Positions 35,184 to 44,729 of a stretch of DNA of 64,000 nt are shown piece by piece. The notes under the pieces were generated by a model. It worked only from the letters and a program-made list of their open reading frames with translations, was not told the origin of the DNA and did not search any database. The DNA lies in the NCBI RefSeq assembly GCF_902499045.1, contig NZ_CABVPL010000007.1:1-64000 (forward strand). The letters are read 5' to 3'. The stretch's first letter is position 1. Each line of letters opens with the position of its first letter. Source of the DNA: Burkholderia latens. Its GTDB lineage: Bacteria > Pseudomonadota > Gammaproteobacteria > Burkholderiales > Burkholderiaceae. The translations under genes and the position numbers were made by a program.

Positions 35184-36793
35184 TGCTGGGGTCCTGTCGT
35201 CGAAGTGCCGGAAGCCGCGCGCGGCGCCGCTCCCGTATCCGGATGCCGCGCGCCTTCCGGCAGCGCGTCGCGGCCGAAGCCGGCGAACGCTGCGGCCAGC
35301 AGCGCATCCTGGGTCCAGTTGCCGCGTTCGAACACGGCGGTCATGCGGCCGGCCGACATCACGCCGATCCGGTCGCAAATCAGCATCAGCTCGCGCAGGT
35401 CGCTCGATACGACGACCAGCGCGCGGCCTTCGCGCGCGAGCGCGCCCATCAGCGTGTAGATCTCGAACTTCGCGCCGACGTCGATTCCGCGGGTCGGCTC
35501 GTCGAACAGCAGCACGCCCATGTCGCGTGCGAGCCAGCGGCCGATCACGACCTTCTGCTGGTTGCCGCCCGACAGTTCTCCGACGGCCTGCGCGGCGCCG
35601 TGCGTGCGAATCCGCAACGCGTCGATCTGCCGCTCGGCGAGCGCCGTCTCGCGCGCCGTGTCGACGATCCCGCCGCGCGCGAGCCGGTCGAGCTGGCCGA
35701 GCGACACGTTCGACGTGACCGACTGCGTCAGCAGCAGCCCCTCGCCCTTGCGATCCTCGGTGATCAGCGCGATCCCGTGCTTCACCGCGTCGACCGGCGA
35801 GTCGATGCGCGCCGGCTTCGGCGGATCGCCGACCGCGATCACGCCCGCATCCGGCGTATCGGCGCCGTAGATCAGCCGCAGCAATTCGGTGCGCCCCGCG
35901 CCGATCAACCCCGAGATGCCGAAGATCTCGCCGGCGCGCACTTCGAGCGACACGTCCCGCACCGCCGTGCCGCGCGTCATGCCGGACACGACGAGCCGCG
36001 GCGCGCCGATCCGGCGCGCGCCGAGATCGATGTGCTCGCCGATCTCGCGCCCGACCATCAGCGTGACGAGCCCGTCCGACGTCGTCGCGGCCATGTCGCC
36101 GACGTGCACGAGCCGGCCGTCGCGCAGCACCGCGACGCGCTCGGCCACACGCGCAAGTTCCTCGAGCCGGTGCGAGATATAGACGATCGCGACGCCGCGC
36201 GCCTTCAGCCGGTCGATCTGCTCGAACAGCAGCTCGACCTCGCGGGCTGTCAGCATCGCGGTCGGCTCGTCGAGAATCAGCACACGGCAGTCGCCGATCA
36301 GGTTGCGCGCGATCTCGACCATCTGCTGGTGGCCGATGCCGAGCGCGCCGACCGGCGTATCGGGATCGACTGCGTCGAGCCCGACCTGAGCCATCGCGGC
36401 GCGCGCGTCGTCACGCAGCCGCGCGCGGTCGATGATGCCGAAGCGGCGCGGCAGACGGTTCAGAAACAGGTTCTCGGCGACGGTCAGCGTCGGCAGCAGG
36501 TTCAGCTCCTGCATCACCATGCGCACGCCGAGCGCCTCGGCCTGCGTGCGGCTCGCCGGTGCATACGCGGCGCCGCCGAGCTGCATCGTGCCGGCCGTCG
36601 GATCGACGAGCCCGCCGATGATCTTCGACAGCGTGCTCTTGCCCGCGCCGTTCTCGCCGGTGAGCGCGAGCGCTTCGCCGGGTGCGAGCGTCAGCGTGAC
36701 GTCGGCAAGCACAGGTTCGGCATAGGTCTTGCCGATGCCGGAGACGGACAGTACGGGAACGGCAGAACGGGAGGGTTGGAAGGTCGGTTCCAT
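35180..36793 (-). CDS. rbsA: Ribose ABC transporter ATP-binding protein (double ABC domain)
   Basis: 537-residue sugar-type ATPase with two ABC domains. Domain 1: Walker A GENGAGKST (about residues 45-53), signature LGIGHQQMVEIARNL, Walker B VLILDEPTAML. Domain 2: GLIGAGRTELLR as the degenerate Walker A, LSGGNQQKVVIGRWLA, and LLFDEPTRGIDVGAK. The degenerate second site is normal in this family. Start at 36793 (MEPTFQPSR) chosen over an upstream in-frame ATG at 36925 whose segment is not ABC-like. A large hairpin separates it from rbsB. Confidence 0.92.
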   Translation of the reverse strand: MEPTFQPSRSAVPVLSVSGIGKTYAEPVLADVTLTLAPGEALALTGENGAGKSTLSKIIGGLVDPTAGTMQLGGAAYAPASRTQAEALGVRMVMQELNLLPTLTVAENLFLNRLPRRFGIIDRARLRDDARAAMAQVGLDAVDPDTPVGALGIGHQQMVEIARNLIGDCRVLILDEPTAMLTAREVELLFEQIDRLKARGVAIVYISHRLEELARVAERVAVLRDGRLVHVGDMAATTSDGLVTLMVGREIGEHIDLGARRIGAPRLVVSGMTRGTAVRDVSLEVRAGEIFGISGLIGAGRTELLRLIYGADTPDAGVIAVGDPPKPARIDSPVDAVKHGIALITEDRKGEGLLLTQSVTSNVSLGQLDRLARGGIVDTARETALAERQIDALRIRTHGAAQAVGELSGGNQQKVVIGRWLARDMGVLLFDEPTRGIDVGAKFEIYTLMGALAREGRALVVVSSDLRELMLICDRIGVMSAGRMTAVFERGNWTQDALLAAAFAGFGRDALPEGARHPDTGAAPRAASGTSTTGPQQ

Positions 36794-36885
36794 CGCGATC
36801 CTGGTTGCGGCCGCGCGCGGCGCGCGGGTATGACGCTCACAAGTGCAGGTGCATGCAGTGGCCGTGATCGCGCTCACACCGTATA

Positions 36886-36922
36886 ACGGCCGCCGGTCCG
36901 GATTCTTGAGGCCGGCGGCCGT
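36886..36922. repeat. Long hairpin between rbsB and rbsA
   Basis: ACGGCCGCCGG (36886-36896) and its perfect complement CCGGCGGCCGT (36912-36922) with a 15-base loop, just past the rbsB stop. No T-run follows. It probably protects or separates the abundant rbsB message from the rest of the operon. Confidence 0.65.
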
Positions 36923-36934
36923 CACGGCGCGGCG

Positions 36935-37888
36935 TTACTTCGTCACGAGGTCCACCGGCGTCTCGACCACACCGGTCATGTCGGCCTGCTTGCGATGCTC
37001 GGCGATGGCCTTGAGCGCCGTGTCGATGCCGAACACGGCCTGCTTCGCCGCGTACTGGTCGGCGGTCGCGAGCACGCGGCCGTCCTTCAGCATCGGCTTG
37101 ATCGCGTTGATGTTGTCGTAGCCGACCACGAACACCTTGCCCTGCTTGCCCGCCGCGCGCACGGCCGACACGGCGCCGATCGCCATGTTGTCGTTGCCGC
37201 ACAGCAGCGCGCGCAGGTTCGGGTATTCGTTGAGCATCGCGGATGCGACCGCGTTGCCCTTGTCGATCTCCCATTCGCCCGACTGCACCGACACGACCTT
37301 CATCCCGCCCGCCTTCATCGCGTCCTGGAAGCCGGCCGTGCGCTGCTGCGCATTGGTCGTCGTCGACACGCCTTCGATGATGCCGACCTGGTCGCCGGCC
37401 TTCAGCCGTTTCGCGAGATAGTCGCCGATCTTGCGCGCGCCCTTGCGGTTGTCGGGGCCGACGAACGGCACGTTCAGGTTCTTCGACTTCAGCACGTCGG
37501 GATCGAGCCGGTTGTCGATGTTCACGACGATGATGCCCGCGTCGACGGCCTTCTTCACGACCGGCACCAGCGCCTTCGAATCGGCCGGTGCGAGCACGAT
37601 CGCATCGACCTTCGACACGATCATCTGCTCGACGATGCGGATCTGGTTCGCGGTGTCGGTCTCGTCCTTGATGCCGTTGGTGATCAGGTCGAACTGGCCG
37701 GCGTTGTGCTTCTGGTACTCCTTCGCGCCGTTTTCCATCGTCAGGAAGAACTCGTTGGCGAGCGACTTCATCACGAGCGCGACCTTCGGCTTGGCCGCAG
37801 ACTGCGCGTGAACGGCGGCCGGTGCGGCAGCGACCGCGACGGCGGCAAGCGCGGCGGTCAGGAAACGACGGCGAAACAGGACATTCAT
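36935..37888 (-). CDS. rbsB: Ribose-binding periplasmic protein
   Basis: 317-residue periplasmic sugar-binding protein, peripla_BP_4/RbsB family. The signal peptide ends near AAVHA; the mature domain starts with KPKVALVMKSLANEFFLTME. Other family strings are LAPADSKALVPVVKKAVDAG, VGPDNRKGARKIGDYLA and LLCGNDNMAIGAVSAV, followed by VVGYDNINAIKPML. ATG at 37888 has AGGAG at good spacing. First gene of the ribose operon, with an RbsR operator candidate about 65 bases upstream. Confidence 0.93.
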   Translation of the reverse strand: MNVLFRRRFLTAALAAVAVAAAPAAVHAQSAAKPKVALVMKSLANEFFLTMENGAKEYQKHNAGQFDLITNGIKDETDTANQIRIVEQMIVSKVDAIVLAPADSKALVPVVKKAVDAGIIVVNIDNRLDPDVLKSKNLNVPFVGPDNRKGARKIGDYLAKRLKAGDQVGIIEGVSTTTNAQQRTAGFQDAMKAGGMKVVSVQSGEWEIDKGNAVASAMLNEYPNLRALLCGNDNMAIGAVSAVRAAGKQGKVFVVGYDNINAIKPMLKDGRVLATADQYAAKQAVFGIDTALKAIAEHRKQADMTGVVETPVDLVTK

Positions 37889-37950
37889 ACATATCTCCTG
37901 GCGACTGGCCCGACGGGCCGGATTATTGTTCGACTGTTGTTTTAATGCGA

Positions 37951-37962
37951 GCAAACGTTTGC
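37951..37962. promoter_or_regulatory. RbsR operator candidate
   Basis: Perfect palindrome GCAAACGTTTGC with the central CG typical of LacI/GalR operators, 63 bases upstream of the rbsB start. An RbsR gene is in the same operon. Confidence 0.8.
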
Positions 37963-38297
37963 GCCACACTACCCGGGCAATGGCCATCGATGCTGCTTGT
38001 CGGTACCAAGGAATGGAAGCAAGGCAGACGGCCGACTGCCTGGCGCGTGCTGTCCGACGCGCCACCGCCGGCGAGGCGCCGGCGGAGTGAGGGCTATGCT
38101 GGACCGTTTCGATGCAACGCGCAACCCGTCTAATCAATATTTAAGGGTTTATTCGGAGCGCGTCGCCGCTCGCGTCGGTTGCCGTGCGTTACGCCGGACG
38201 AGTCGCCCGTTCGTACAGCGCGCCCCGGCCGGGGCCGCCGCGTGGCGATGCGATGCTGCCGGCGGGCGCATGCCGCGCCCGCCGTACATCGGTGCGA
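37963..38297. other. Intergenic region between rbsB and cysB
   Basis: About 335 bases. It contains the distal rbs promoter region and the 3' flank of cysB. A GC-only hairpin GGCGGGCGC/GCGCCCGCC (38261-38283) follows the cysB stop but lacks a T-run. No supported ORF. Confidence 0.5.
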
Positions 38298-39224
38298 TCA
38301 GACTGCTTCGCGCAACTGCCCCGCGATCTCCGCTTCGTTCAGGTGCGGCGCGAACATCTCGATCAGCCGGTACGCATACGCGCGCAGGAACGCGCCCTTG
38401 CGCAGCCCGACGCGCGTCGTGCTCGCCTCGAACAGGTGCTGCGTGTCGAGCGCGACGAGCCCCGTGTCGCGCTGCGGGTCGAACGCCATCGCCGCGACGA
38501 CGCCGATCCCCATCCCGAGTTCGACGTAGGTCTTGATTACGTCCGCGTCGATCGCGGTGAGCACGACGTCAGGCACGGCGCCGGCCTGCGCGAACGCCTG
38601 GTCGATGTGCGAGCGGCCCGTGAAGTCCTGGTCGTACGTGATGATCGGATACTCGGCGATTTCGTCGAGCGTCAGGTTCTCGCGGCCGACGAGCGGATGG
38701 TCCTTCGGCACGACGACCGTGTGGTGCCACGAATAGCACGGGAACGTGACGATGTCCGGATAGCGATCGAGCGCCTCGGTCGAGATGCCGAGATCGGCTT
38801 CGCCGTTCAGGATCATCTGCGCGATCTGCTGCGGGCTGCCCTGGCGCAGCGCGAGATGCACCTTCGGGAACACGTCGGTGAACTGGCGGATCACCTTCGG
38901 CAGCGCGTAGCGCGCCTGCGTGTGCGTCGTCGCGACGACGAGGTGGCCGCTGTCCTGGTCCGCGAACTGCCGCGCGACGCGGCGCAGGTTCTCCGCGTCG
39001 AGCAGCATCCGCTCGATCAGCTGATGCACGGCCTTGCCCGGCTCGGTGAGCCCGGTGAGCCGCTTGCCGCGCCGGATGAAGATGTCGACGCCCAGTTCAT
39101 CCTCGAGATCCTTGATCTGCTTCGACACGCCCGACTGCGACGTGTACAGCACGTTCGCGACTTCCGTCAGGTTCATGTTCTGGCGCACGGCCTCTCGCAC
39201 GAAGCGCAATTGCTGAAAATTCAT
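38298..39224 (-). CDS. cysB: LysR-type regulator CysB
   Basis: 308-residue LysR-family activator of sulfur assimilation. N-terminal HTH MNFQQLRFVREAVRQNMNLT, then VLYTSQSGVSKQIKDLEDEL, is the CysB/Cbl type. The effector domain has VATTHTQARYALPKVIRQF, close to CysB, where the Thr-His-Thr region contacts sulfate or N-acetylserine. It lies directly downstream of the sulfate ABC transporter genes on the same strand, which supports CysB rather than the paralogue Cbl/SsuR. ATG at 39224; the frame extends upstream without support. Confidence 0.9.
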   Translation of the reverse strand: MNFQQLRFVREAVRQNMNLTEVANVLYTSQSGVSKQIKDLEDELGVDIFIRRGKRLTGLTEPGKAVHQLIERMLLDAENLRRVARQFADQDSGHLVVATTHTQARYALPKVIRQFTDVFPKVHLALRQGSPQQIAQMILNGEADLGISTEALDRYPDIVTFPCYSWHHTVVVPKDHPLVGRENLTLDEIAEYPIITYDQDFTGRSHIDQAFAQAGAVPDVVLTAIDADVIKTYVELGMGIGVVAAMAFDPQRDTGLVALDTQHLFEASTTRVGLRKGAFLRAYAYRLIEMFAPHLNEAEIAGQLREAV

Positions 39225-39315
39225 GGGTATGCCTCTTAGGCTGTCGTTGTTCGAATGTCGATTCGATGTCGATTCGGAGCGGTGTCCGCCCTGTTCTCGT
39301 TGCCGGATTCGGGCG

Positions 39316-40374
39316 TCAGTGTGCGGGAAAGACGCGGACCGCGCGCGGCACGGCCGTCGCGCCGTCGCCGACCTGCAGCTCGAGCGCACGCCATGCGTCG
39401 CGGTCGAGCTCCGCTTCGAGCGCGCCGCCCGTGCGCGCCTCGAGCTCGATCCGCACCGAGCCGCCGAGCGGAATCACGCGCCGCACGTCGACCGCGATGC
39501 CGTCGCGATGGCCGTCGCCGTCCTTCCACAGCTGCAGGTCGTGCGGCCGCACGTAAGCGTTCGCGGGGCCCGCGAAATCGGCGTCGACCGCGATCGGCGC
39601 GGCCGCGCCGTCGGCGACGAAGCCGCGGCCGGCGACCGTGCCCGGCAGCCGGTTCGCCGCGCCGAGAAACTCGTAGACGAATGCGCTTTGCGGATGATCG
39701 TAGACGTCCTGCGGGCTGCCGACCTGCTCGACGCGCCCGCGGTTCAGCACGACGATCCGGTCGGCCACTTCGAGCGCTTCCTCCTGATCGTGCGTCACGA
39801 AGATCGTCGAGATGTGCAGGTCGTCGTGCAGGCGGCGCAGCCAGCCGCGCAGTTCCTTGCGCACCTTCGCGTCGAGCGCGCCGAACGGCTCGTCGAGCAG
39901 CAGCACCTTCGGCTCGACCGCGAGCGCGCGGGCCAGCGCGATCCGCTGGCGCTGGCCGCCCGACAGCTCGGACGGATAGCGCTGCGCGAGCCAGTCGAGC
40001 TGCACCAGTTTCAGCAGCTCGTGCACCTTGTCGCGGATCACGGCTTCCGACGGCCGCTCGCGGCGCGGCTTCACGCGCAGCCCGAACGCGACGTTCTCGA
40101 ACACGGTCATGTGGCGGAACAGCGCGTAATGCTGGAACACGAAGCCGACCTGCCGCTCGCGCGCGCCGACCGACGCGACGTCGAGCCCCTGCAGCACGAC
40201 CTGGCCGGCGTCCGCGTGCTCGAGGCCCGCGATCACGCGCAGCAGCGTGGTCTTGCCGCACCCGGACGGCCCGAGCAGCGCGACGAGCTCGCCCGGCGGG
40301 AAGTCGAGCGACACGTTGTCGAGGGCGGTGAAATCGCCGAAGCGCTTCTGAAGATGACGGACGGTGATACCCAT
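39316..40374 (-). CDS. cysA: Sulfate/thiosulfate ABC transporter ATP-binding protein
   Basis: 352-residue ATPase. Walker [19 protein letters not shown] at about residues 33-50, signature [16 protein letters not shown], Walker [13 protein letters not shown], and switch His in [16 protein letters not shown]. The C-terminal TOBE-like region after about residue 240 ([13 protein letters not shown]) is typical of CysA. The ATG at 40374 (MGITVRHLQ) matches the family; the frame upstream is spill-over from cysW. Transcribed with sbp-cysT-cysW and cysB on the minus strand; induced by CysB under sulfur limitation according to the family model. Confidence 0.93.
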   Translation of the reverse strand: MGITVRHLQKRFGDFTALDNVSLDFPPGELVALLGPSGCGKTTLLRVIAGLEHADAGQVVLQGLDVASVGARERQVGFVFQHYALFRHMTVFENVAFGLRVKPRRERPSEAVIRDKVHELLKLVQLDWLAQRYPSELSGGQRQRIALARALAVEPKVLLLDEPFGALDAKVRKELRGWLRRLHDDLHISTIFVTHDQEEALEVADRIVVLNRGRVEQVGSPQDVYDHPQSAFVYEFLGAANRLPGTVAGRGFVADGAAAPIAVDADFAGPANAYVRPHDLQLWKDGDGHRDGIAVDVRRVIPLGGSVRIELEARTGGALEAELDRDAWRALELQVGDGATAVPRAVRVFPAH

Positions 40375-40387
40375 TCTGGTTGCCTCT

Positions 40388-41332
40388 TTACGATTTCGAC
40401 GAAATGGCGGCGGGGCCGGCATGAGCGGGAACGTCATCGCGTGCGCCGGCCAGTTCGGCGGCGAGATGACGCTCGGCGAGCAGCTTCAGCGCGAGCGTGA
40501 CGAGCGCGAGCAGCGCCAGCACCGACGCCACCGCGAACGCCGCCGCGAAGTTGTATTCGTTGTACAGAATCTCGACGTGCAGCGGCATCGTGTCGGTTAC
40601 GCCGCGGATGTGGCCGGACACGACCGACACCGCGCCGAACTCGCCCATCGCGCGCGCGTTGCACAGGATCACGCCGTACAGCAGCCCCCACTTCACGTTC
40701 GGCAGCGTCACGCGCCGGAAGATCTGCCAGCCCGACGCGCCGAGCACGCGCGCGGCCTCTTCCTCGTCGGTGCCCTGCGCCTGCATCAGCGGGATCAGCT
40801 CGCGCGCGACGAACGGGAACGTGACGAAGATCGTCGCGAGCACGATGCCGGGCACCGCGAAGATGATCTGCACGTCGTGATCCTGCAGCCACGGGCCGAG
40901 CCAGCCCTGCGCGCCGAACAGCAGCACGTAGACGAGGCCCGAGATCACCGGCGAAACCGAGAACGGCAGATCGATCAGCGTGGTCAGCAGCGCCTTGCCG
41001 CGGAATTCGAACTTCGCGATCGCCCACGACGCGCACACGCCGAACACGAGGTTCAGCGGCACCGCGATCACGGCGACGGTCAGCGTCAGCTTGATCGCCG
41101 ACCACGCGTCCGGATCGGCGAGCGATTCGAGATAGAAGCCGACGCCCTTGCGCAGCGCCTCGAAGAACACCGCGGCGAGCGGCACGACGAGAAAGAACGC
41201 GAGGAACGCCAGCGCGATGCCGATCAGCAGCCAGCGCACCGCGCGCGGCTCGCTGACGGGGTCGAGCTGTTTCGCGGCGCGCGCACGCGCGGCGGACGGA
41301 TTGTTCAGCACGGCGGTGGACTCCTGGCTCAT
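40388..41332 (-). CDS. cysW: Sulfate ABC transporter permease CysW
   Basis: 314-residue inner-membrane permease. Helices include [20 protein letters not shown], and the EAA-like cytoplasmic loop is [20 protein letters not shown] followed by [20 protein letters not shown]. The string [20 protein letters not shown] is characteristic of CysW. ATG at 41332 overlaps the cysT stop (ATGA). Forms the channel with CysT. Confidence 0.93.
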   Translation of the reverse strand: MSQESTAVLNNPSAARARAAKQLDPVSEPRAVRWLLIGIALAFLAFFLVVPLAAVFFEALRKGVGFYLESLADPDAWSAIKLTLTVAVIAVPLNLVFGVCASWAIAKFEFRGKALLTTLIDLPFSVSPVISGLVYVLLFGAQGWLGPWLQDHDVQIIFAVPGIVLATIFVTFPFVARELIPLMQAQGTDEEEAARVLGASGWQIFRRVTLPNVKWGLLYGVILCNARAMGEFGAVSVVSGHIRGVTDTMPLHVEILYNEYNFAAAFAVASVLALLALVTLALKLLAERHLAAELAGARDDVPAHAGPAAISSKS

Positions 41333-42246
41333 TGCTGGCCTCCGGCGGCGGACGCGGCAGCGGCAGCGGCAGCGGCAGCGGTGACGGCCGCAGGCGCGGG
41401 GCCGCTTGCACCCTTGCTCGTCCGGCGCTGCAGATACCACTGCAGCGTGTTGATCAGCAGCAGCATCAGGAACGACACGACCAGCATCACGACCGCCAGT
41501 GCGGTCGCGCCCGCGTAGTCGTACTGCTCGAGCTTCGTGATGATCAGCAGCGACGTGATCTCGGATTTCATCGGCACGTTGCCGGCGATGAAGATCACCG
41601 ATCCGTATTCGCCGAGCGCACGCGCGAACGCGAGCGCGAAGCCGGTCAGCAGCGCCGGCAGCACCGACGGCAGCACGACGCGGCGGAACGTGAGCCAGCG
41701 CGACGCGCCGAGGCATGCGGCGGCCTCTTCCTGTTCGCGCTCGAAATCCTCGAGCACCGGCTGCACCGTGCGCACGACGAACGGCAGCCCGATGAAGGTC
41801 AGCGCGACCAGCACGCCGACCGGCGTGAACGCGATCTTGATCCCGAACGGCGCGAGATACTGGCCGACCCAGCCGTTGGACGCATAGACGGCGGCGAGCG
41901 AGATGCCTGCGACCGACGTCGGCAGCGCGAACGGCAGGTCGACGATCGCGTCGACGAGGCGCTTGAGCGGGAACGTGTAGCGCACGAGCACCCACGCGAC
42001 GAGAAAGCCGAACACGGCATTGATCACTGCGCCGCCGAGCGCGGCCGAGAACGTCAGCCGGTACGACGCGAGCACGCGCGGCGACGTGACGGCAGTGACG
42101 AACTGGTCCCACGACAGCGTCGCGGTTTTCAGGAACGTGGCGGCGAGCGGGATCAGCACCACGAGGCTCAAATAGGCCACCGTGATGCCGAGCGTCACGC
42201 CGAAACCGGGCAGCGCGCTTGGCTTGCGAAAGGTGTACGTCGTCAT
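41329..42246 (-). CDS. cysT: Sulfate ABC transporter permease CysT (CysU)
   Basis: 305-residue permease. Typical CysT segments are [40 protein letters not shown] and [20 protein letters not shown], with the EAA loop [20 protein letters not shown]. The C-terminus carries an unusual Ala-rich tail (about 20 residues, mostly Ala) encoded by a GCGGCA repeat at 41354-41381, after the last helix. Its length may vary between strains. ATG at 42246; the hairpin upstream separates it from sbp. Confidence 0.92.
   Translation of the reverse strand: MTTYTFRKPSALPGFGVTLGITVAYLSLVVLIPLAATFLKTATLSWDQFVTAVTSPRVLASYRLTFSAALGGAVINAVFGFLVAWVLVRYTFPLKRLVDAIVDLPFALPTSVAGISLAAVYASNGWVGQYLAPFGIKIAFTPVGVLVALTFIGLPFVVRTVQPVLEDFEREQEEAAACLGASRWLTFRRVVLPSVLPALLTGFALAFARALGEYGSVIFIAGNVPMKSEITSLLIITKLEQYDYAGATALAVVMLVVSFLMLLLINTLQWYLQRRTSKGASGPAPAAVTAAAAAAAAASAAGGQQ
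41354..41381. repeat. GCGGCA hexanucleotide repeat in cysT
   Basis: Four full units and a partial fifth, encoding the polyalanine tail of CysT. Because each unit is six bases, copy changes keep the reading frame, which overlaps the cysW upstream region. Confidence 0.85.
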
Positions 42247-42335
42247 CGGATGCTCTTGCTGGGTCGTTGCTGCTCACGGGCCCGACGCAAACGCCGGCGC
42301 GGAGCGTGCTCTCGCGCCGGCGGCCCGCCGGGGAT

Positions 42336-42360
42336 GCGGCGCGCTATCGTGGCGCGCCGC
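42336..42360. repeat. Hairpin between sbp and cysT
   Basis: GCGGCGCGC (42336-42344) and GCGCGCCGC (42352-42360) with a seven-base loop in the 139-base gap after sbp. No T-run; probably a message-stabilising or partial-attenuation structure that keeps binding-protein expression above that of the permeases. Confidence 0.6.
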
Positions 42361-42385
42361 TGTCGTTATGGTGTAACTGCGTGCG

Positions 42386-43423
42386 TTACTGCGGCTTGTA
42401 AATCGAATCGAACACGCCGCCGTCCGCGAAATGCGTCTTCTGCGCATTCGTCCAGCCGCCGAACGTGTCGTCGACCGTGTACAGCTTCAGCTTCGGAAAC
42501 TGCTTCGTCAGCTCGGCCGGCACGTTCTTCGAACGCGGCCGGTAGTAGTTGCGCGCCGCGATCTCCTGGCCCTGCGGGCTGTACAGGAAATTCAGATAGG
42601 CCTCGGCCAGCTTGCGCGTGCCCTTCTTGTCGACCACCTTGTCGACCACCGCGACGGGCGGCTCGGCCAGGATGCTGACCGACGGCACGACGATCTCGAA
42701 CTTGTCGGTGCCGAATTCCTTGATCGACAGGAACGCCTCGTTTTCCCATGCGATCAGCACGTCGCCGAGCCCGCGCTGAACGAAGCTCGTCGTCGCGCCG
42801 CGCGCGCCCGAATCGAGCACGCCGGCGTTCTTGTACAGCTTCGTCACGAATTCCTTCGCGCTCTGCTCGTTGCCGCCCGGCTTGTGCACCGCGTACGCCC
42901 ATGCGGCCAGGTAGTTCCAGCGCGCGCCACCCGACGTCTTCGGGTTCGGCGTGACGATCGAGATGCCCGGCTTGGTCAGGTCGTCCCAGTCCTTGATCCC
43001 CTTCGGGTTGCCCTTGCGCACCAGGAACACGATCGTCGACGTGTACGGCGACGCGTTGTCCGGCAGGCGCTTCTGCCAGTCCTTGTTGATGAGGCCCTTG
43101 TTGGCGATCGCATCGATGTCGTACGCGAGCGCCAGCGTGACGACGTCGGCCTGCAAGCCGTCGAGCACCGAGCGCGCCTGCGCGCCCGAGCCGCCGTGCG
43201 ACTGCTTGAAGTTCACCGTCTCGCCCGTCTTCGCCTTCCACTCCTTGCCGAACGCCTGGTTGAAATCCTGGTACAGCTCGCGCGTCGGGTCGTACGACAC
43301 GTTCAGGAACGTCGTATCCGCCTGCGCGTGCGTCGCGACGCCGAGCGCCGCCGCCGCGCCCAGCGCGAGTGTTGCGATCAGGCGGCCCACTCCGCCCACC
43401 AGCCCCGTATTGCGCTTCGCCAT
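42386..43423 (-). CDS. sbp: Sulfate-binding periplasmic protein
   Basis: 345-residue sulfate-binding protein. Signal peptide ends near THAQA; mature protein begins [20 protein letters not shown]. Sulfate-pocket strings include [40 protein letters not shown], and [12 protein letters not shown]. It captures sulfate for CysTWA. First gene of the cys operon; promoter region is the AT-rich gap shared with lexA. Confidence 0.94.
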   Translation of the reverse strand: MAKRNTGLVGGVGRLIATLALGAAAALGVATHAQADTTFLNVSYDPTRELYQDFNQAFGKEWKAKTGETVNFKQSHGGSGAQARSVLDGLQADVVTLALAYDIDAIANKGLINKDWQKRLPDNASPYTSTIVFLVRKGNPKGIKDWDDLTKPGISIVTPNPKTSGGARWNYLAAWAYAVHKPGGNEQSAKEFVTKLYKNAGVLDSGARGATTSFVQRGLGDVLIAWENEAFLSIKEFGTDKFEIVVPSVSILAEPPVAVVDKVVDKKGTRKLAEAYLNFLYSPQGQEIAARNYYRPRSKNVPAELTKQFPKLKLYTVDDTFGGWTNAQKTHFADGGVFDSIYKPQ

Positions 43424-43469
43424 CCTTGGTTCTCCAGTGTTGTCGGTATTGCGATGTCGGGCCAGTCTA

Positions 43470-43530
43470 TCGAACGGGTTACATGATTAAAAATAATCCT
43501 TCCTCATTTTTTAATACTCAAAAGTGCTAA
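43470..43530 (-). promoter_or_regulatory. AT-rich promoter region of the sbp-cys operon
   Basis: A sharp AT-rich stretch 50-110 bases upstream of sbp (for example GATTAAAAATAATCC near 43483) in otherwise GC-rich DNA. CysB-activated promoters usually have such AT-rich activator sites. No exact CysB consensus was assigned. Confidence 0.45.
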
Positions 43531-43644
43531 CGCAGACGGGACGGACGGTTGCGGCAGACGAACCGCTGTCCGGGCGTCGCAAAATGACGCCGGAATCGGC
43601 GCGATCGCGTCGAACCTCAAGTAACACTTGAAATTCGCGAAGTA

Positions 43645-43660
43645 CTGTATAAAAATACAG
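43645..43660. promoter_or_regulatory. LexA (SOS) box 1
   Basis: CTGTATAAAAATACAG matches CTGT-N8-ACAG perfectly. It lies 28 bases before the lexA start codon, so LexA represses its own gene. Confidence 0.92.
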
Positions 43661-43664
43661 CTCA

Positions 43665-43680
43665 CTGTCTATCCATACAG
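43665..43680. promoter_or_regulatory. LexA (SOS) box 2
   Basis: CTGTCTATCCATACAG, a second perfect CTGT-N8-ACAG site exactly 20 bases after box 1 and seven bases before the lexA start. Two boxes on the same helix face suggest cooperative binding, as at E. coli lexA. Confidence 0.92.
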
Positions 43681-43687
43681 TTCAGCC

Positions 43688-44335
43688 ATGACCAAACTCA
43701 CCGCCCGTCAGCAGCAAGTGTTCGACTTGATCCGCCGCGCGATCGAGCGCTCCGGTTTCCCGCCCACGCGCGCCGAGATCGCGGCCGAGCTCGGCTTCAG
43801 TTCTCCGAACGCAGCCGAGGAGCATCTGCGTGCGCTCGCGCGCAAGGGCGTGATCGAGCTCGCGGCCGGCGCGTCGCGCGGCATCCGCCTGCTCGGCGTC
43901 GACGACGTCCCGCACCAGTTCACACTGCCGCATGCCGGCCTGATGCAGTTGTCGCTGCCGCTCGTCGGCCGGGTCGCGGCAGGTAGCCCGATCCTCGCGC
44001 AGGAACACATCTCGCAGCACTATGCGTGCGATCCCGCGCTCTTCACGAGCAAGCCCGACTATCTGCTGAAGGTGCGCGGGCTGTCGATGCGCGACGCCGG
44101 CATTCTCGATGGCGACCTCCTCGCGGTGCAGAAGCGCACCGAAGCGAAGGACGGCCAGATCATCGTTGCGCGTCTGGGCGACGACGTCACGGTCAAGCGC
44201 CTGATGCGCCGCCCCGGCGGCCTCGAGCTGATCGCGGAGAACCCGGATTACGAAAACATCTTCGTCAAGGCCGGCAGCGCGGAATTCGCGCTGGAAGGCA
44301 TCGCCGTCGGGCTGATCCGCTCGGGCGAACTCTGA
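43688..44335 (+). CDS. lexA: LexA repressor
   Basis: 215-residue SOS repressor and self-cleaving S24 peptidase. Winged HTH at about residues 1-65 ([20 protein letters not shown]). The cleavage site is Ala98-Gly99 in GRVAAGSP; the catalytic dyad is Ser133 (GLSMRDAG) and Lys170 (VTVKRLM). Everything needed for RecA-stimulated cleavage is present. ATG at 43688 follows two SOS boxes; an open frame extends upstream through them but is not translated in the usual model. Followed by a small gene that may be under the same control. Confidence 0.96.
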   Translation: MTKLTARQQQVFDLIRRAIERSGFPPTRAEIAAELGFSSPNAAEEHLRALARKGVIELAAGASRGIRLLGVDDVPHQFTLPHAGLMQLSLPLVGRVAAGSPILAQEHISQHYACDPALFTSKPDYLLKVRGLSMRDAGILDGDLLAVQKRTEAKDGQIIVARLGDDVTVKRLMRRPGGLELIAENPDYENIFVKAGSAEFALEGIAVGLIRSGEL

Positions 44336-44361
44336 CAATCGGTCTCGCTGAGGAGAACACC

Positions 44362-44700
44362 ATGGAACGCCTTTCCCGTTTGCTGCCTTTCCGTCAATTC
44401 GGCCGCCTGCGTCACCTGCGCGGCCGCACGCCCTGCGCGCCGCTGTCCGCCGCGGCGCCCGTCGTGAGCCAAGAAGTCGCAGTTGAACGGCAGGCGTCGC
44501 TGCTGCCGTCGGCGCTCCCCGCATTCGCGCGGGTGTCGCTGAACGCCGGCCTCAATCACGCGGAACCGGCGCGCCGTGCGCCCGTGCGCGTCTATCATGG
44601 CCGCTCGCGCCTGATCATGGTGGGCACGATCGATGCCGTGTGCCGGATGATCGATCGCTGCATCGCCGAGGAACGATCGGCCACGCACGGCGGTCTCTGA
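44362..44700 (+). CDS. Hypothetical protein downstream of lexA
   Basis: 112-residue protein of unknown function. GAGGAG seven bases before the ATG is a strong ribosome site, and it starts 26 bases after the lexA stop, so it is probably co-transcribed and SOS-induced. The N-terminal 45 residues are Arg/Pro/Ala-rich; the C-terminal part (SRLIMVGTIDAVCRMIDRCI) looks like a folded helix. No recognised domain, no signal peptide. Two other Burkholderia genes of this size near lexA are only known to me as hypothetical. Confidence 0.7.
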   Translation: MERLSRLLPFRQFGRLRHLRGRTPCAPLSAAAPVVSQEVAVERQASLLPSALPAFARVSLNAGLNHAEPARRAPVRVYHGRSRLIMVGTIDAVCRMIDRCIAEERSATHGGL

Positions 44701-44729
44701 TTGCGGAAGCCGTCCGCACCGGAGGTATC

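Noticed and set aside
38261-38283. GC-only hairpin after cysB as terminator
   Set aside because: Stem is perfect but there is no T-run on the minus strand, so it is not called a rho-independent terminator.
43628-43687. Upstream extension of lexA to 43628
   Set aside because: It runs through both SOS boxes and would translate the operator; LexA family length favours 43688.
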